The notes: a model not told the origin generated them from the sequence alone. A DNA stretch of 51,408 bases from Nemertoderma westbladi (GCA_032718475.1 JAUCBJ010007621.1:1-51408); one strand, 5' to 3'; numbered from the stretch's first letter, positions 12,133 to 24,174 are shown. Numbers and translations: made by a program.

Positions 12133-14136
12133 AAATGCTCACATATATTGGGTGAGATTGGTAGGCTCACATATAACGGTTAGATTGGTAGGCTCACATA
12201 TAACGGGTGAGATTGGTAGGCTCACATATAACGGGTGAGATTGATAGGCTCACATATAACGGTTAGATTGGTAGGCTCACATATAACGGGTGAGATTGGT
12301 AGACTCACATATAACGGGTGAGATTGGTAGGCTCACATAACGGGTGAGAATGGTAGGCTCACATATAACGGGTGATATTGGTAGGCTCACATATAACAGG
12401 TTGGATTGGTAGGCTCACATATAACGGGTGAGAATGGTAGGCTCACATATAACAGGTGAGATTGGTAGGCTCACATATAACGGTTAGATTGGTAGGCTCG
12501 CATATAACGGTTAGATTGATAGGCTCACATATAACGGGTGAGATTGGTAGACTCACATATAACGGGTGAGATTGGTAGGCTCACATATAATGGGTGAGAA
12601 TGGTAGGCTCACATATAACGGGTGATATTGGTAGGCTCACATATAACAGGTTGGATTGGTAGGCTCACATATAACGGGTGAGAATGGTAGGCTCACATAT
12701 AATGGGTGAGTATGGTAGGCTCACATATAACGGGTGATATTGGTAGGCTCACATATAACGGGTGATATTGGTAGGCTCACATAACAGGTTGGATTGGTAG
12801 GCTCACATATAATGGGTGATATTGGTAGGCTGACATATAACAGGTTGGATTTGTAGGGCTTACATATAATGGGTGAGAATGGTAGGCTCACATATAATGG
12901 GTGAGAATGGTAGGCTCACATATAACGGTTAGATGGTAGGCTCACATATAACAGGTTGGATTGGTAGGCTCACATATAATGGGTGATATTGGTAGGCTCA
13001 CATATAACGGTTAGATGGTAGGCTCACATATAAAGGGTGAGATTGGTAGGCTCACATATAATGGGTGAGAATGGTAGGCTCACATATAACGGTTAGATGG
13101 TAGGCTCACATATAAAGGGTGAGATTGGTAGGCTCACATATAATGGGTGAGAATGGTAGGCTCACATATAATGGGTGAGAATGGTAGGCTCACATATAAC
13201 AGGTTGGATTGGTAGGCTCACATATAATGGGTGATATTGGTAGGCTCACATATAACAGGTTGGATTGGTAGGCTCACATATAACGGGTTAGATTGGTATG
13301 CTCACATATAACGGGTGAGATTTGTAGGCTCACATATAACGGGTGATATTGGTAGGCTCACATATAATGGGTGAGAATGGTAGGCTCACATATAACTGGT
13401 GATATTGGTAGGCTCACATATAATGGGTGAGAATGGTAGGCTCACATATAACGGGTGATATTGGTAGGCTCACATATAATGGGTGAGAATGGTAGGCTCA
13501 CATATAATGGGTGAGATTGGTAGGCTCACATATAATGGGTGAGAATGGTAGGCTCACATATAACGGTTAGATTGGTAGGCTCACATATAACGGGTGAGAT
13601 TGGTAGGCTCACATATAACGGGTGATATTGGTAGGCTCACATATAATGGGTGAGAATGGTAGGCTCACATAATGGATGAGAATGGTAGGCTCACATATAA
13701 CGGTTAGATTGGTAGGCTCACATAAAACGGGTGAGATTGGTAGGCTCACATATAATGGGTGAGAATGGTAGGCTCACATATAACGGGTGAGATTGGTAGG
13801 CTCACATATAATGGGTGAGAATGGTAGGCTCACATAAAACGGGTGAGATTGGTAGGCTCACATATAATGGGTGAGAATGGTAGGCTCACATATAACGGGT
13901 GAGAATGGTAGGCTCACATATAACGGATTGGTTTGGTAGGCTCACATATAATGGGTGATAATGGTAGGCTCACATATAATGGGTGAGAATGGTAGGCTCA
14001 CATATAACGGATGAGATTGGTAGGCTCACAAATAACAGGTTGGATTGGTAGGCTCGCATATAACGGGTGGGATTGTTAGGCTCACATATAACGGGTTAGA
14101 TTTGTATGCTCACATATAATGGGTGAGGATGGTAGG
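12133..14136. repeat. 28-bp minisatellite, about 2 kb and about 70 copies
   Basis: The unit is GGTAGGCTCACATATAACGG followed by GTGAGATT. The half GGTAGGCTCACATATAA is nearly fixed. The other half occurs as a small set of variants (CGGGTGAGATT, TGGGTGAGAAT, CGGGTGATATT, CAGGTTGGATT, CGGTTAGATT), repeated in mixed order. A few units lack TA or have one extra base. There are no unique spacers, so it is not a CRISPR array. No open frame crosses it. Confidence 0.97.
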
Positions 14137-16090
14137 TAAACCCAGTGATTTGTCGACCTCGCACAAATAATCGTTTCTCACTAAATCATAACGGAAAGGA
14201 GCGATTTTCAGTGTCACGTTCAAAAAAAAAAGCTAACGAAACAATAAACGAAATTCAAATTCAATATTTTTTAAGATATAGAAGTACATTTTTCTGATAA
14301 TTAATATATTGTAGTGGAAGAATATATATATATGAGTGAAAAAGATTTGTGAGAAAACCATTTTAATTGTTTTATTGACGAATAAAATTAATGCGAAATA
14401 AAATAGTATACATTGGAGCGACTTAATATGCGTTATAATAATAAATCCACGATAAGTATCACAAATTCCACTTGTTTAAAGTTCGTTTATAAAAAGAATA
14501 AATCAAAGCAACTTACCATAATTAATTCTGGTTTTCTGATCCCCTGGATGACTAATTCAGAGAAAACCCGACATCATTACCATTAAGACAGGAGATTCCT
14601 TATAAAGCTCCCGGGTTGGTAATCAGCTTAAGATGTTACCCTTCACCTCATTGGAAAGGGGGGGGGGGGGGGGGGGGGGTAGGTTGGTGCTTAAGGCTTC
14701 CCAATATTGAAACTACTCGTGCTATAAATATATATCCAAATTAATAAATTACTTTAATTACCATGGTTTCAGTTGTTTCCCTTGTAATTACTGGCTTCCG
14801 GTTTTTTGGCCATTGGATTTCAATTAGGGTTGGAGTCGGCAGACATTGTTTATTTTTGGAAACTATTGGATATAATTGGTATCAAGGAGGCTTGAATCTC
14901 GTGGTGCGGTGTTTTATGTTATAAAATCGGACAATATTAGCGTTTATGATATTTGTAATTCGGCTGACATGACGACACTGCTAACAATTGGCAATCATGA
15001 CCTTCAATAACTATTATTTACATCCTCCCTCCTGTCAAATAAGCATTAAATATCCATGGTCGCAGAGGTTGTTTATTTCGCACGAATTTTCCCTTTCAAG
15101 AGTAAAATGCTATTGGGGGATAAAATGTCCGCGGAAATTTAAAGTGGAGAAGGCAGTGGCGATTTCGTTCTGCTCCTAGTTCGTCACTGTTATCAGGTTG
15201 TCTGCACAGCAGCCACACAATATAACTTCTTGCGATGACTTATGACAGCGTTCTGCTCAGATACCGTTCAGCGCAGGTGGACTGATTCATCCGGCGCCAT
15301 TTAATATTTAATAATCTTCATGTTTGTATGAAGCGCAGGGAATGCCAACAATCCATTAAGATTAAGGTGCAATCATGCCTTATTTGGTATGCATGCTCGA
15401 GGCTTTCGCAAACACTTACATCTTGCCATGGAATCCAATGGATGCTACAGAATAAGAAATTTCATAATTTGCTTTCAGTAGCTATGGTTTCCACTGAATT
15501 ATGTGTGTATGGGAGCGTTCCAAATCAATGAATGGAATGGGAAAGTAAAACAGCCTTCTATAGAATTCAAGGCCAAGGTAGCTACAGTAGATAGCTACAT
15601 AGGTTGATTGAGATGCACGCTGGTGACAATGGAAGTTCTTGTTTTCTTTTTCTTAGAATTGGCAAAGTTTCGATAAGTAAACAAAACACCATGCAACAAC
15701 ATCTCTGAACTGCAATATGGTTTCCTCAGCGCGACAGAGAAGAGGTCATTATGACTTATTGATTACGAATGCAATTACTAACATTATGTGGGCCCAATTG
15801 ATTGGGAATGTAACATCCTTTATGAAACTTATCGATTTTCTCGTATGATTATTAAACTTATTCTGAAATCAATTGCGTAGGCCTAGTTGTCCCGATTACT
15901 GGTTAGTTGTTTGGGCAATCACATATTAGGTCATGAACCAACGCAACCTACACTATAAATCTATAAATGTTTGGGTTTTTAGTGGGATATCGGATTCGCT
16001 TAAAATATATGTGAGTTGTCATGAAGTAATAATTTAATTTAGTTAATTTAATATCTTAAACCACAATACAAATTCAAGTTGCTTGAAATT
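14137..16090. other. Intergenic region without a recognised gene
   Basis: It holds a run of 22 G at 14,658-14,679. Short open frames at 14,988-15,179 and 15,328-15,531 show no recognisable domain, splice context or codon bias. Confidence 0.45.
14658..14679. repeat. Poly-G tract (22 G)
   Basis: Twenty-two consecutive G bases, the longest homopolymer in the window. Confidence 0.9.
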
Positions 16091-16094
16091 ATCA

Positions 16095-16415
16095 TATGTG
16101 ACAAAAATGATAAATTTATAACTGAGGTGAAAATAAGAGGGCGTCAAGTATGTGCAATCAACTCAGGTTGTCAGGTTGAGTTAGTAAGAAAGTGGTAATT
16201 GACAGCGTGGGTGGGTGAGGATGATAAATGTGCCGTTTACTGGCAGTAACATCTCGCGATCAGAGTTAGTAAGAAAGTGAAGTTCAGAAGTAAGAAAGTG
16301 GGGAGAGACAGGAACCGATTACAGGCGGATAAAGTGAGTGAGGTAAAGTAAATTGATTGAGTAAATAAAGTGAGTGTTAGAGGGATTCATGTTGGAGCGT
16401 TGGTTAACAAACCTC
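16095..16415 (+). repeat. Dispersed repeat family R1, copy 1
   Basis: It shares with 28,825-29,220, in the same orientation: TAAC[TC]GAGGTGAAAATAAG, GGGCGTCAAGTA, GAGTTAGTAAGAAAGTG (repeated internally), AGGCGG[AG]TAAAG, GAGTGAGGTAAAGTAAAT and TTGGAGCGTTGGTT. No coding potential was seen. It may be a SINE or a terminal part of a larger element; no terminal features were identified. Confidence 0.65.
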
Positions 16416-16419
16416 TCAA

Positions 16420-17990
16420 TTGGATGTCAAGGGGATAAACTGTTACCAAGTTACTTATGGTACCAAGTTTGTCTCAAACTGGAGCCTGAGCATACATTAT
16501 ACTCACTGTACGACGATGTCAGCTACCAATAAGAAGTCGTTTAAGTTACAGTACATACTGGGAAAGTATCAAAGGATGCATATCGTAGCCTACAATAAGT
16601 TATTTGGCAAACTTTAGGGTTTCATCCGAGAAATTAGTGCAACTAACGAATTTATTCCTAATTAAATTCTTAAACAGGAATATTTTTCCTCAAATCGTTA
16701 CGGGGAACAATAAGAGTGATATAGTTAGTGCTGCGAACTGAAAGAAAATTTGACTTGTTTCGGTTTCAGTCCCAGTTTCAGTTCTAATAAATATATTCAT
16801 TTCAGTTCAAGTTTCAGTTCCAGTTCCCAAAAAAGAATAATTTCAGTTTCAGTTCAGTTCTAGTTTCAGTTCTAATAAACCTATTTATTTCAGTTTCAGT
16901 TCCCAAAAAGAAATAGCTTCTGTTCTAGTTTCAGACATTTTTGCAAGTGTCTTGTTAACATAGTAGTGACTTTGAAAGATACCCACCGATGGATCCGACG
17001 GCCAATTTTTAAATTTTCCATGAAAATAACATAGGCATATTGAGAGTTTTCCTAAAAGTGACCAAATTCTACATCGGATAATGACTTTATATGCAAAAGG
17101 AATATGATTTTCGATCCCGAGGGTTGCGTTCTAGAACGTTTTTACTCGCTATTATTCCAATGGGGTCAGCCCCGGTTTCAAGATATAATTTGCTATATCG
17201 TAACGATGTTGAACTTTTCTACTGTTAGATTAATTTTAACAATTAATTCAATAAGTAATCATGTATGTCATCAACATAAATCTTAAATTACTGGTTGTAT
17301 CGGTGTAGGCCTATCCTAATATATTAAAACACAAATGCAATCGGGTGTTAAACATAAACTTCCATTCAATAATTACACTTAGAACATACTCCCATGAGAA
17401 ACATGTTGTGTGTGAGCTTACCATTCGATCATTCATCCTTTATTACTAAAGTTTAGCGAAACACTCGGATGAAATATATGATCTTTCCTTTGTGACGATT
17501 TATTTAATGTATGCTACAATTTGCTACAATTTCTTTCCATCTGTACCTATGATATTTGAAGGACTCATGATATTTATCATAACTTTTAATTCAGTGTAGG
17601 CAGTACATTTGTCAGACCATTTTAATAATTTGAATGAATATATCCACCGGGACGTAAGCCGGTAATGAATGAATGGCAAATTATACAAAACACTCGATGG
17701 ACATAAGTCGGATTATTGATCAATGATCACAATAATAATATAATCTTACAGAATCACATAAGACACATTTACTCCCATGCAAGATTCAGTGAAAATACGG
17801 CAGATATCTGTCGGACCAATAATTACTGTCCATGCCGATTGAAAATAATTAATTACATATTTGGTTTTTTTATAAAAATATTTTATAAGTAAAGTAAAAT
17901 GGTCGGTGAAGGTGTGAAGCACGAAAGCTCGGAGGCAACCCGAATGGTTATCTCTCTTGGATGTTACACCTGTAAGGGAGTGTGCTAACT
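16420..17990. other. Intergenic region without a recognised gene
   Basis: Apart from the CAGTTT-rich stretch at 16,755-16,935, no coding region or RNA gene is recognisable. Short open frames at 16,420-16,617 and 17,104-17,286 lack any family features. Confidence 0.45.
16755..16935. repeat. CAGTTTCAGTTC-rich tandem repeat
   Basis: A higher-order unit of about 60-70 bp (TTTCAGTTCTAATAAA, TATTCATTTCAG, CAGTTCCCAAAAA) occurs about twice, built from 6-bp CAGTTY words. Confidence 0.7.
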
Positions 17991-17992
17991 CG

Positions 17993-19425
17993 CTTAATGG
18001 GCGGAAAAGCCAACCAACCACCAAGGTTAAGGCAGAATCACCAGCCGATATCGCCTCAATGGTCGGGAGGCCCACTTTGAAAAGCTCCTCAATAATGACA
18101 GGGTATTGCCTGATAACTTTATAGAAGTAAAAGTGTCTGAGTCTGTACTCCCAGATATTCCCATTAGCGATATCTCCTTTGCTGAAGTGAAGGCTGCTGC
18201 AAAGTAAGACCAATCGTGCCAGTGGAGTAGATGGTGTTCCCCCTGAGGTCTTTAAAATACCTGAGTGTTTAAAGCTCATCTATCCCATCATAGTAGACAT
18301 GTACAGAACGACAAGAGTCCCACAAGAAATGGAAACAAATAAATTGGTGGCAGTTCCCAAGAAGGGCAACCTATCTCTCTATGGTTCTTTTCGGGGAATC
18401 TCATTGATCTCGATTGCCGCAAAGCTATATAATAGAATCGGATGAGCATAAGCTCAAAATATGGTATGCTTGAGCATGTGGATGACTTCTGTTACCTGGG
18501 ATCATGGATCTTTAAGTCAGGTGAGGACCTTCGAATACGTAAGGGAAAGGCATGGGCAGCTTTGAAAAGGCTTTCCAGGATTTGGAAGTCACATAGAATT
18601 CATCGCAAAACTTAATGTCCGATTATTTAGAGCAGCAGTAGTTCCAGTACACCTCTATGATTTTTTTTATTCCTCAATAGTATAGATAATAATAACATTA
18701 CATTATAAGCAGAGTTGACTCTGCTGGGTGGTAGGGGGCGGTCGAGATTATACTGTAGCGCAGCTAGTGTAGCACGGCGCGCCCTCTTGCAGTGGAGGAA
18801 GTAGGACAAGAGATTGTAAGTTTTGCGGGTGGTCAGTGAGGCTCTGATTGAAAAGTTTAAGATACTTGAAAAAGTTTGTGATCTCAAAAAAAAAAATATA
18901 ATTTAAAGGTGTAGGGTTGTCTGGGAGAAAGATAAACAAAATAATAGTGAGAGCAACCCGGGGTTAGGATTTTGGGTACATTAATAATTCGGACACGGGA
19001 GTAAATTGTATTTTAATCAACGTTTAAAAGTTTTAAGACTAGGACTGTTAAAGATAGATTCAGATATCTATGGGAGTCCATGCTGGGCTCTACTGCTGAG
19101 GAGTCTAAATCTCTGGATGGCACTTTCACAAGATTGCTACGCTGGGTTCACGTCAAGTATCGTGTCACGTCACGTGTCAAGTACAATGCACACATCTCCG
19201 ACTAGACACTATATCACATTGGAGGTGTCTCATTGGTTCCCCCAAGCTTGACACTAGAACAAAATCGCCTCCGCTTTGCAGGACATTGCTTTCGCCGTGA
19301 GGACCAGCCAGTGCATAATCTTGTGCTTTGGCGGCCTAATGGAGTGAGTAAGAATGGTGGACATCCCATGTCTTTCTTGAGACGCATCTTAAAGGACACT
19401 GGCTCTGAAGATGCGGATGATTATG
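17993..19425 (+). pseudogene. Rearranged copy of the 29.6-33.2 kb LINE family
   Basis: Three blocks match the full copy in order. 17,993-18,439 is the region before the RT core, up to the SFRGISLISIAAKLYN box. 18,440-18,659 is the region after FADD (EHVDDFCYLGSWI, EDLRIRKGKAWAAL). 19,067-19,425 is the C-terminus (NRLRFAGHCFRREDQPVHNL, FLRRILKDTG). The joint near 18,438 removes about 650 bp including the catalytic YxDD region. A 407-bp unrelated insert separates blocks two and three. There are multiple frameshifts; it is dead. Confidence 0.88.
18654..19072 (-). mobile_element. 407-bp retroposed insert with A-tail and 6-bp target duplication
   Basis: The insert 18,660-19,066 interrupts a LINE. 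The direct repeat TCTATG lies at 18,654-18,659 and 19,067-19,072. On the minus strand it ends in GAGGAATAAAAAAAA, a polyadenylation signal running straight into an A tail. This points to LINE-mediated retroposition of a Pol II-type RNA or a SINE-like transcript. The interior is unrecognised: no tRNA boxes and no open frame of note. Confidence 0.7.
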
Positions 19426-20235
19426 GCATAGATTTTGTTTTAAAACCCCGCTACATTAAATCACGCGCAAAAACATTTATTTTACTTCTAAAAGCACCAT
19501 CCAACGTTAAAGACCCTTGTATATTTGTGTAGACCTGTAGCCGTACTCGCTCAGTAGGGCCTACACCTAAACCCTCATGAGACACAGCGCTGGCGCTGAC
19601 AAGTGGATAACTACTGTATGGTTCTTAAACTTCTTACAGGTTGTATGTAAAGAATGCGCATGCCTACATAATTGAGAGTAATTGAGATAGTAGATCGCAA
19701 GGCCTACTTCACTTAACCAGATTTACATCCATTTTAGTTAACAACCATTCATTATTCGTCATGATCCTGATTTGATTAGATGTGATGCAAATATGGCCTC
19801 TGATGATTCCAAAGCTGTAAGGAAATCTGAATTTCGTTGAATAATTGAAGGATTGATGATTTGCTTAGACATAATTAATTTTCGGAAATACACTTTACTT
19901 TACTTAACACCCAATCCCAAGTCAAAAAAGTGTAATTAAACAGCCCAATTCATCAAGGGAAGTTGTTACCTGAAGGGTGACGTAAACTAATCACAGATTG
20001 TTTTCATTATTTTTTGGGACCTTGGTACAATCCATATTTTTGTTTTTTATTTCATCATCTGGTGAAGAATTTAATGAGGAGAGGATTTCATATCTTAAAG
20101 CGGCTTATGGGAGATCTTTTTTAATTCTCAGTTATCGCTATTTTTCCTATCGCTATTCTTCCAGTTTGTTCGTCAAAATTGAAGAATACAGACTGACACA
20201 CAACACAAGATTGCAAAACTGCACAAAATCCAATT
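19426..20235. other. Non-coding stretch
   Basis: No gene recognised. The second copy of the GATTCCAAA..ATTTCGTTGA repeat lies at 19,805-19,845. The short open frame at 19,998-20,243 is unconvincing. Confidence 0.4.
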
Positions 20236-20241
20236 TTTATT
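20236..20241 (-). terminator. Candidate NDUFS4 polyadenylation signal
   Basis: AATAAA on the minus strand (TTTATT on plus), about 158 bases after the NDUFS4 stop codon. No genomic A-tract follows it, so it does not look like the end of a retrocopy. Confidence 0.5.
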
Positions 20242-20398
20242 AAGGTAGAAACCAATTAGTTGAATTTTAAACAGATCAAACAAAGGACTACCACTAATGT
20301 TATAATATTATTTATAAATCTAAACTAATGCTAAAATAATGTAATTAATGATAATAATACGTATGTACAAAAACGTGAGTTAGGCCCTACACAAGTTA

Positions 20399-21049
20399 TC
20401 ATTTGGTTGATGTCCTCGTCCGTCGATCCCACGAGAAGTTATCGGCGTAGGATTTCGGACGAGGTACTCGTTGAGTCTTCCTATCGACTCGGTACTCCCA
20501 ACCGTGCCGCTCCACAAAGTCCACGGCCGATTCCTCGGAATCGAAGGACAAGGTGACCGCGATGTTAGCCAAGGGGTCCGCGGAACTAGTCCAACCAATC
20601 AGCGGGTTCTCCCAGCGTTCCCGCGTCTCGAACTCGAGCAGCCAGTTCCGGAGGTTGTCGGTTCCGGATTGCATCGCGTTCCGTGCCGGCTGGTAGACCC
20701 GGACCCGTCGGCTCTCGAGGTGTTCGGCCGGGACGCCGCTGGTTGCCGCGGTCGTAGGAGTGTCGGAGAACTCCGGTAGGTTGGCCACCGGGGTTCCCGA
20801 ACCTGTCGGCTTCTCGATTAGCTCTACGTGGGTCCCGTCATCATGGATACCCACATCACTGATGTGTGTACCGAAGATTTTTTTGTCGCTGCTGCACCAC
20901 CGCGCGGTGGTACCGGTAGGGTAAGGGCAGCTGTTGGCCACGCAATAAGTTTGCTTACAATTGAAGGAATTGTTTCTCGTAAAACGTAGCGGAGTCTGTC
21001 TACATAGCGCGCCAATAACAGCCACAGAGTGGGGTAACAATGCCATCAC
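20399..21049 (-). CDS. NDUFS4: NADH dehydrogenase iron-sulfur protein 4, mitochondrial (complex I 18-kDa/AQDQ subunit)
   Basis: 216 residues in one uninterrupted frame with a TGA stop. NDUFS4 is an accessory subunit of the complex I matrix arm, needed for stable assembly of the NADH-oxidising module. Residues 1 to about 45 are rich in Arg, Ser and Thr with few acids, fitting a mitochondrial targeting peptide. The conserved domain (about residues 110-216) carries RVRVYQPARNAMQSG, LEFETRERWENPLIGW, SSADPLANIAVTLSF, HGWEYRVD and the family's C-terminal SYADNFSWDRRTRTSTK. Vertebrate NDUFS4 is about 175 residues and split into five exons; this copy has no intron and a longer, low-complexity N-terminal half. 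The coding part is GC-rich against AT-rich flanks. With no A-tail and an intact frame it is probably the working gene, but a retrogene cannot be excluded. A downstream Met at residue 2 would change little. Confidence 0.95.
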   Translation of the reverse strand: MMALLPHSVAVIGALCRQTPLRFTRNNSFNCKQTYCVANSCPYPTGTTARWCSSDKKIFGTHISDVGIHDDGTHVELIEKPTGSGTPVANLPEFSDTPTTAATSGVPAEHLESRRVRVYQPARNAMQSGTDNLRNWLLEFETRERWENPLIGWTSSADPLANIAVTLSFDSEESAVDFVERHGWEYRVDRKTQRVPRPKSYADNFSWDRRTRTSTK

Positions 21050-22743
21050 CTTCGCACCACGCTAAAATGGGAGATCAAATATACAGAAATGCAGCAATAT
21101 ACAGTACAATACAACAATAGAGTAAAGTTACAGTTCAGGGAAGTACAGAAGTAGTACTGAAGTAAGGCTTTGTACCTTACCGGTACTGTGTACGGCACGC
21201 ACAACAGCTTTCTGTTTTTTGATCGGTATTTTTGTCAGACAACAACCAATCAAAAGCAATCAAAACAACAACTAAACCCAAGGCCATCTAAAAAATATTT
21301 AGATGGCCTTGACTCAACCCTACGATTACGAACTTAATTTTGTGAAATTCAAAATTATTAGAAGACCCTTAGGACTTCTTACTGTAAAAGTATTCACTAT
21401 GTAGGCCTATGTATCTGTCGCGACCGGAGCTTTTAGACAATTCTTAAAATACCTAAAGTGACATTATTTTTCATTCATTTATTCTCTCTATTATGTGACT
21501 CGGGGTGGGTGATTTTATGCGGCATATTTTTATGTTAATATTTTTATTATTTAGTTTATTTTAGGCGCCGTGTTTGAATATTGTTTATCTTAGATTATTC
21601 CCATCAATTATCTTATATTAATTCAGTAATTTATTATATATATTTATTCTGAAGTAATATATTTATAAAGTGTGTAACAACGTATTTATTTATTCTGACG
21701 TGGTGTATTTTGTAGAGAGTTAATTTAAATGCTGATTTTAATGTTTGTAGAGTATCTGATAATGTTTAGCAGTAATATATGTAGGCTTTGCTTGTGCTTA
21801 TTATTGCGTTAGTTGAGTGTACATTATTTGCAGGTCTTCCTACGCCTTTGAGTATTTGTTGTGTTATATTGAATTTAATGATTATTTTCTCTGCATGGTT
21901 GTACTGTAGGAATAATTTGGGGGCAAATATTTCTTGTAGAGACGGCCGGCGTTTGATTGGATTGTAACACCTACTCTCCAATCAAACCATCAACAATAAA
22001 AAATGATTGCCTTTGCAGTAATGGTTTTCTCTATTGTAACTGTAGCTAATTATGCAGATGGTTGAAGTTGTATTATTACCTTATTGTCATAAAGGTTAAA
22101 CTGATTATAGCAAACCTGAATTTATCTGTACAGTAGAAGTAGGGTGCAGTTTGTTCGGTTGTTAATTAAAACCTTTTCGGTAGATAATATTGGGTTTTAG
22201 TATATAAACTGGTAGTCTGGGATTCATTGTTCAGCAGCATACGAAAACCCAGCCTAGCAGAAGGAAGTTTTTATTATTATTATTATTTTAGCGGCATAGT
22301 TTGTGCAATTTATATTGCGGTTGAGTTTCGTATTATTATGCCTTAATTATTTATATTACATTGAATTATATTCTTTTTACTATTTGGATTTTGTTCGTTT
22401 TTACTAATTGTAATTATTATCTATACTGTACGTATTGTAAACCATGATGATTCTTAAGTACGTAAATATACGGAATTTTGTATGATTGTTTTATAACTTT
22501 ATTTTACTGGCGCACCCTTATATATTTTACCCACATTTCTACCACTCTGTCAGACACTGTCAGCTAACGGCCCTACCTTTGTTGTGGGCCGATCTCGCTG
22601 GCGCCTCTGTAGTGCCCACATCCCCATCCCAACCAAAGTGTGGCTCTATAAACCTCACCTTGACCCTTCCCCCTCTAACCCCCGCAAAGAATCATCTTAG
22701 TTCACACCCCGTGATGTCGCGGGTTGTCGGCGTGTTTTAGCGC
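21050..22743. other. Intergenic region upstream of NDUFS4
   Basis: It includes the perfect hairpin at 21,280-21,310. The NDUFS4 promoter must lie in its left part, but no core element is clear. The open frames at 21,766-21,981 and 22,486-22,740 show no domain features. Confidence 0.4.
21280..21310. repeat. Perfect 13-bp hairpin, 5-base loop
   Basis: AAGGCCATCTAAA, loop AAATA, TTTAGATGGCCTT. It lies about 230 bp upstream of the NDUFS4 start codon. It could be a tiny MITE remnant or a structured element. Confidence 0.85.
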
Positions 22744-24174
22744 ACACACTATCTATATACACCATGTCCCGTAATATAGTGTCATTTTCTCATGACACGG
22801 ACCCCCCTCCCCCTCCCCAGATTTTTCACAAAATATTTATCATATTCCTTGAAATTTGAAACACAACTGGTTCAACTCACCGGTTCCCCAATCTACTCCA
22901 GTTTCACCGTGGTTGTTACCATGAAGCCGGAATTTTCGATTTCTCCTTAAAAATTTTTTTATAAGCTTTTTAAAAAGTGTATTTTGCGAAATCGCACCCT
23001 CCGTATCATGTCATTCTTCACATTAGTCGTATTTTTTTCATATCATTATAAGCTTGCGTTGCAAGGATTCGAAATATGTAACAATATCTGAGTTTCCGTT
23101 TTTCCGTTTAGAAACAGCTGAGAAATAGACGTTCAAAGATTGCAAGAATTATCGTTCGCTGCAGGCAATTTATTCTATTTAATAAATACACAAAATTCTA
23201 GAATGTGTTATTTATTTTATGAGTTGGTAAGCAACAGCAGTATGCCTACAATAACATTAGTTGATTTGGAGGCGGGAAAACGGATAGATATAAGGAAAAG
23301 AATAACAAGCGCGAATATCCTGAACTTCATTATTAATAGGTCATTGGTCAGTAAGGATGGCACATTTTTGCAAATTCACACTTTTGCTTATAAATCCAGT
23401 TTACATCAACCGATTTTAATGGTTGATGGCTCGTTTTGAAGATTAGAGCGAGCTCTACAACATAGATAAAATCTGAGTTGCACACTAATATTGTATTTTC
23501 ACTACAAGAAGTCAAGTCATAAAAATGTATACCTTGGTGTCTACCTTGGGCGTTGCATAATATAGTCCCCCTGAAATAAGCTGCCATACAGAAATATGAC
23601 TTGAATATCTTGGCCAATATTATATACCAATCGATAGAGTGGACGTTGCTTCTTCATTTAATCACAAAGGGCACATAAACATGACCCATGGCTTAAAATA
23701 ACGTCTAGCATAGCAAACTATATAGAATTTCACTTTTTTCTTAAAAAAAATAGTGTAAAAACAACATCTACAGACTGTCTACATGGTGTCGGGATGCCGC
23801 CAAATAAACATTTATTGTAATGAGTATTGATTCTGCTTCCCAAATTATATCTATTCGACCCTCCTACTTCCTGCAATTTGACCACACAATCTGTTTAAGG
23901 AGGGTAGGATACGATTTTGGATAAATATGTATACCCTTGGAACATAACTTTGACTGCCTGTCATTTTCTACAAACGAAAGGGTTTATATCGGCACTTACA
24001 ATTTTAATTACTTCTATAGAGCCCTTTCTGTTGGCCAAGATAAATTGTCGCTGCCCTTCCCGTTTCTATGATACTGCAGTATATTGGTATACCTTGGTAT
24101 AAGACGGTATCCCTTGGAATTTGTATCCCTTGGAAGTGAAAGAGTTTGTTCGTTCCAAGGTAGACAATTTTAGC

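Noticed and set aside
12133-14136. CRISPR-like repeat array
   Set aside because: Units are directly adjacent with no unique spacers, and the DNA is eukaryotic. It is a minisatellite.
17746-18279. 177-codon minus-strand gene
   Set aside because: It is the antisense of the rearranged LINE copy. The plus strand carries the recognisable LINE protein.
20471-20779. Plus-strand gene opposite NDUFS4
   Set aside because: Antisense shadow of the GC-rich NDUFS4 coding region.
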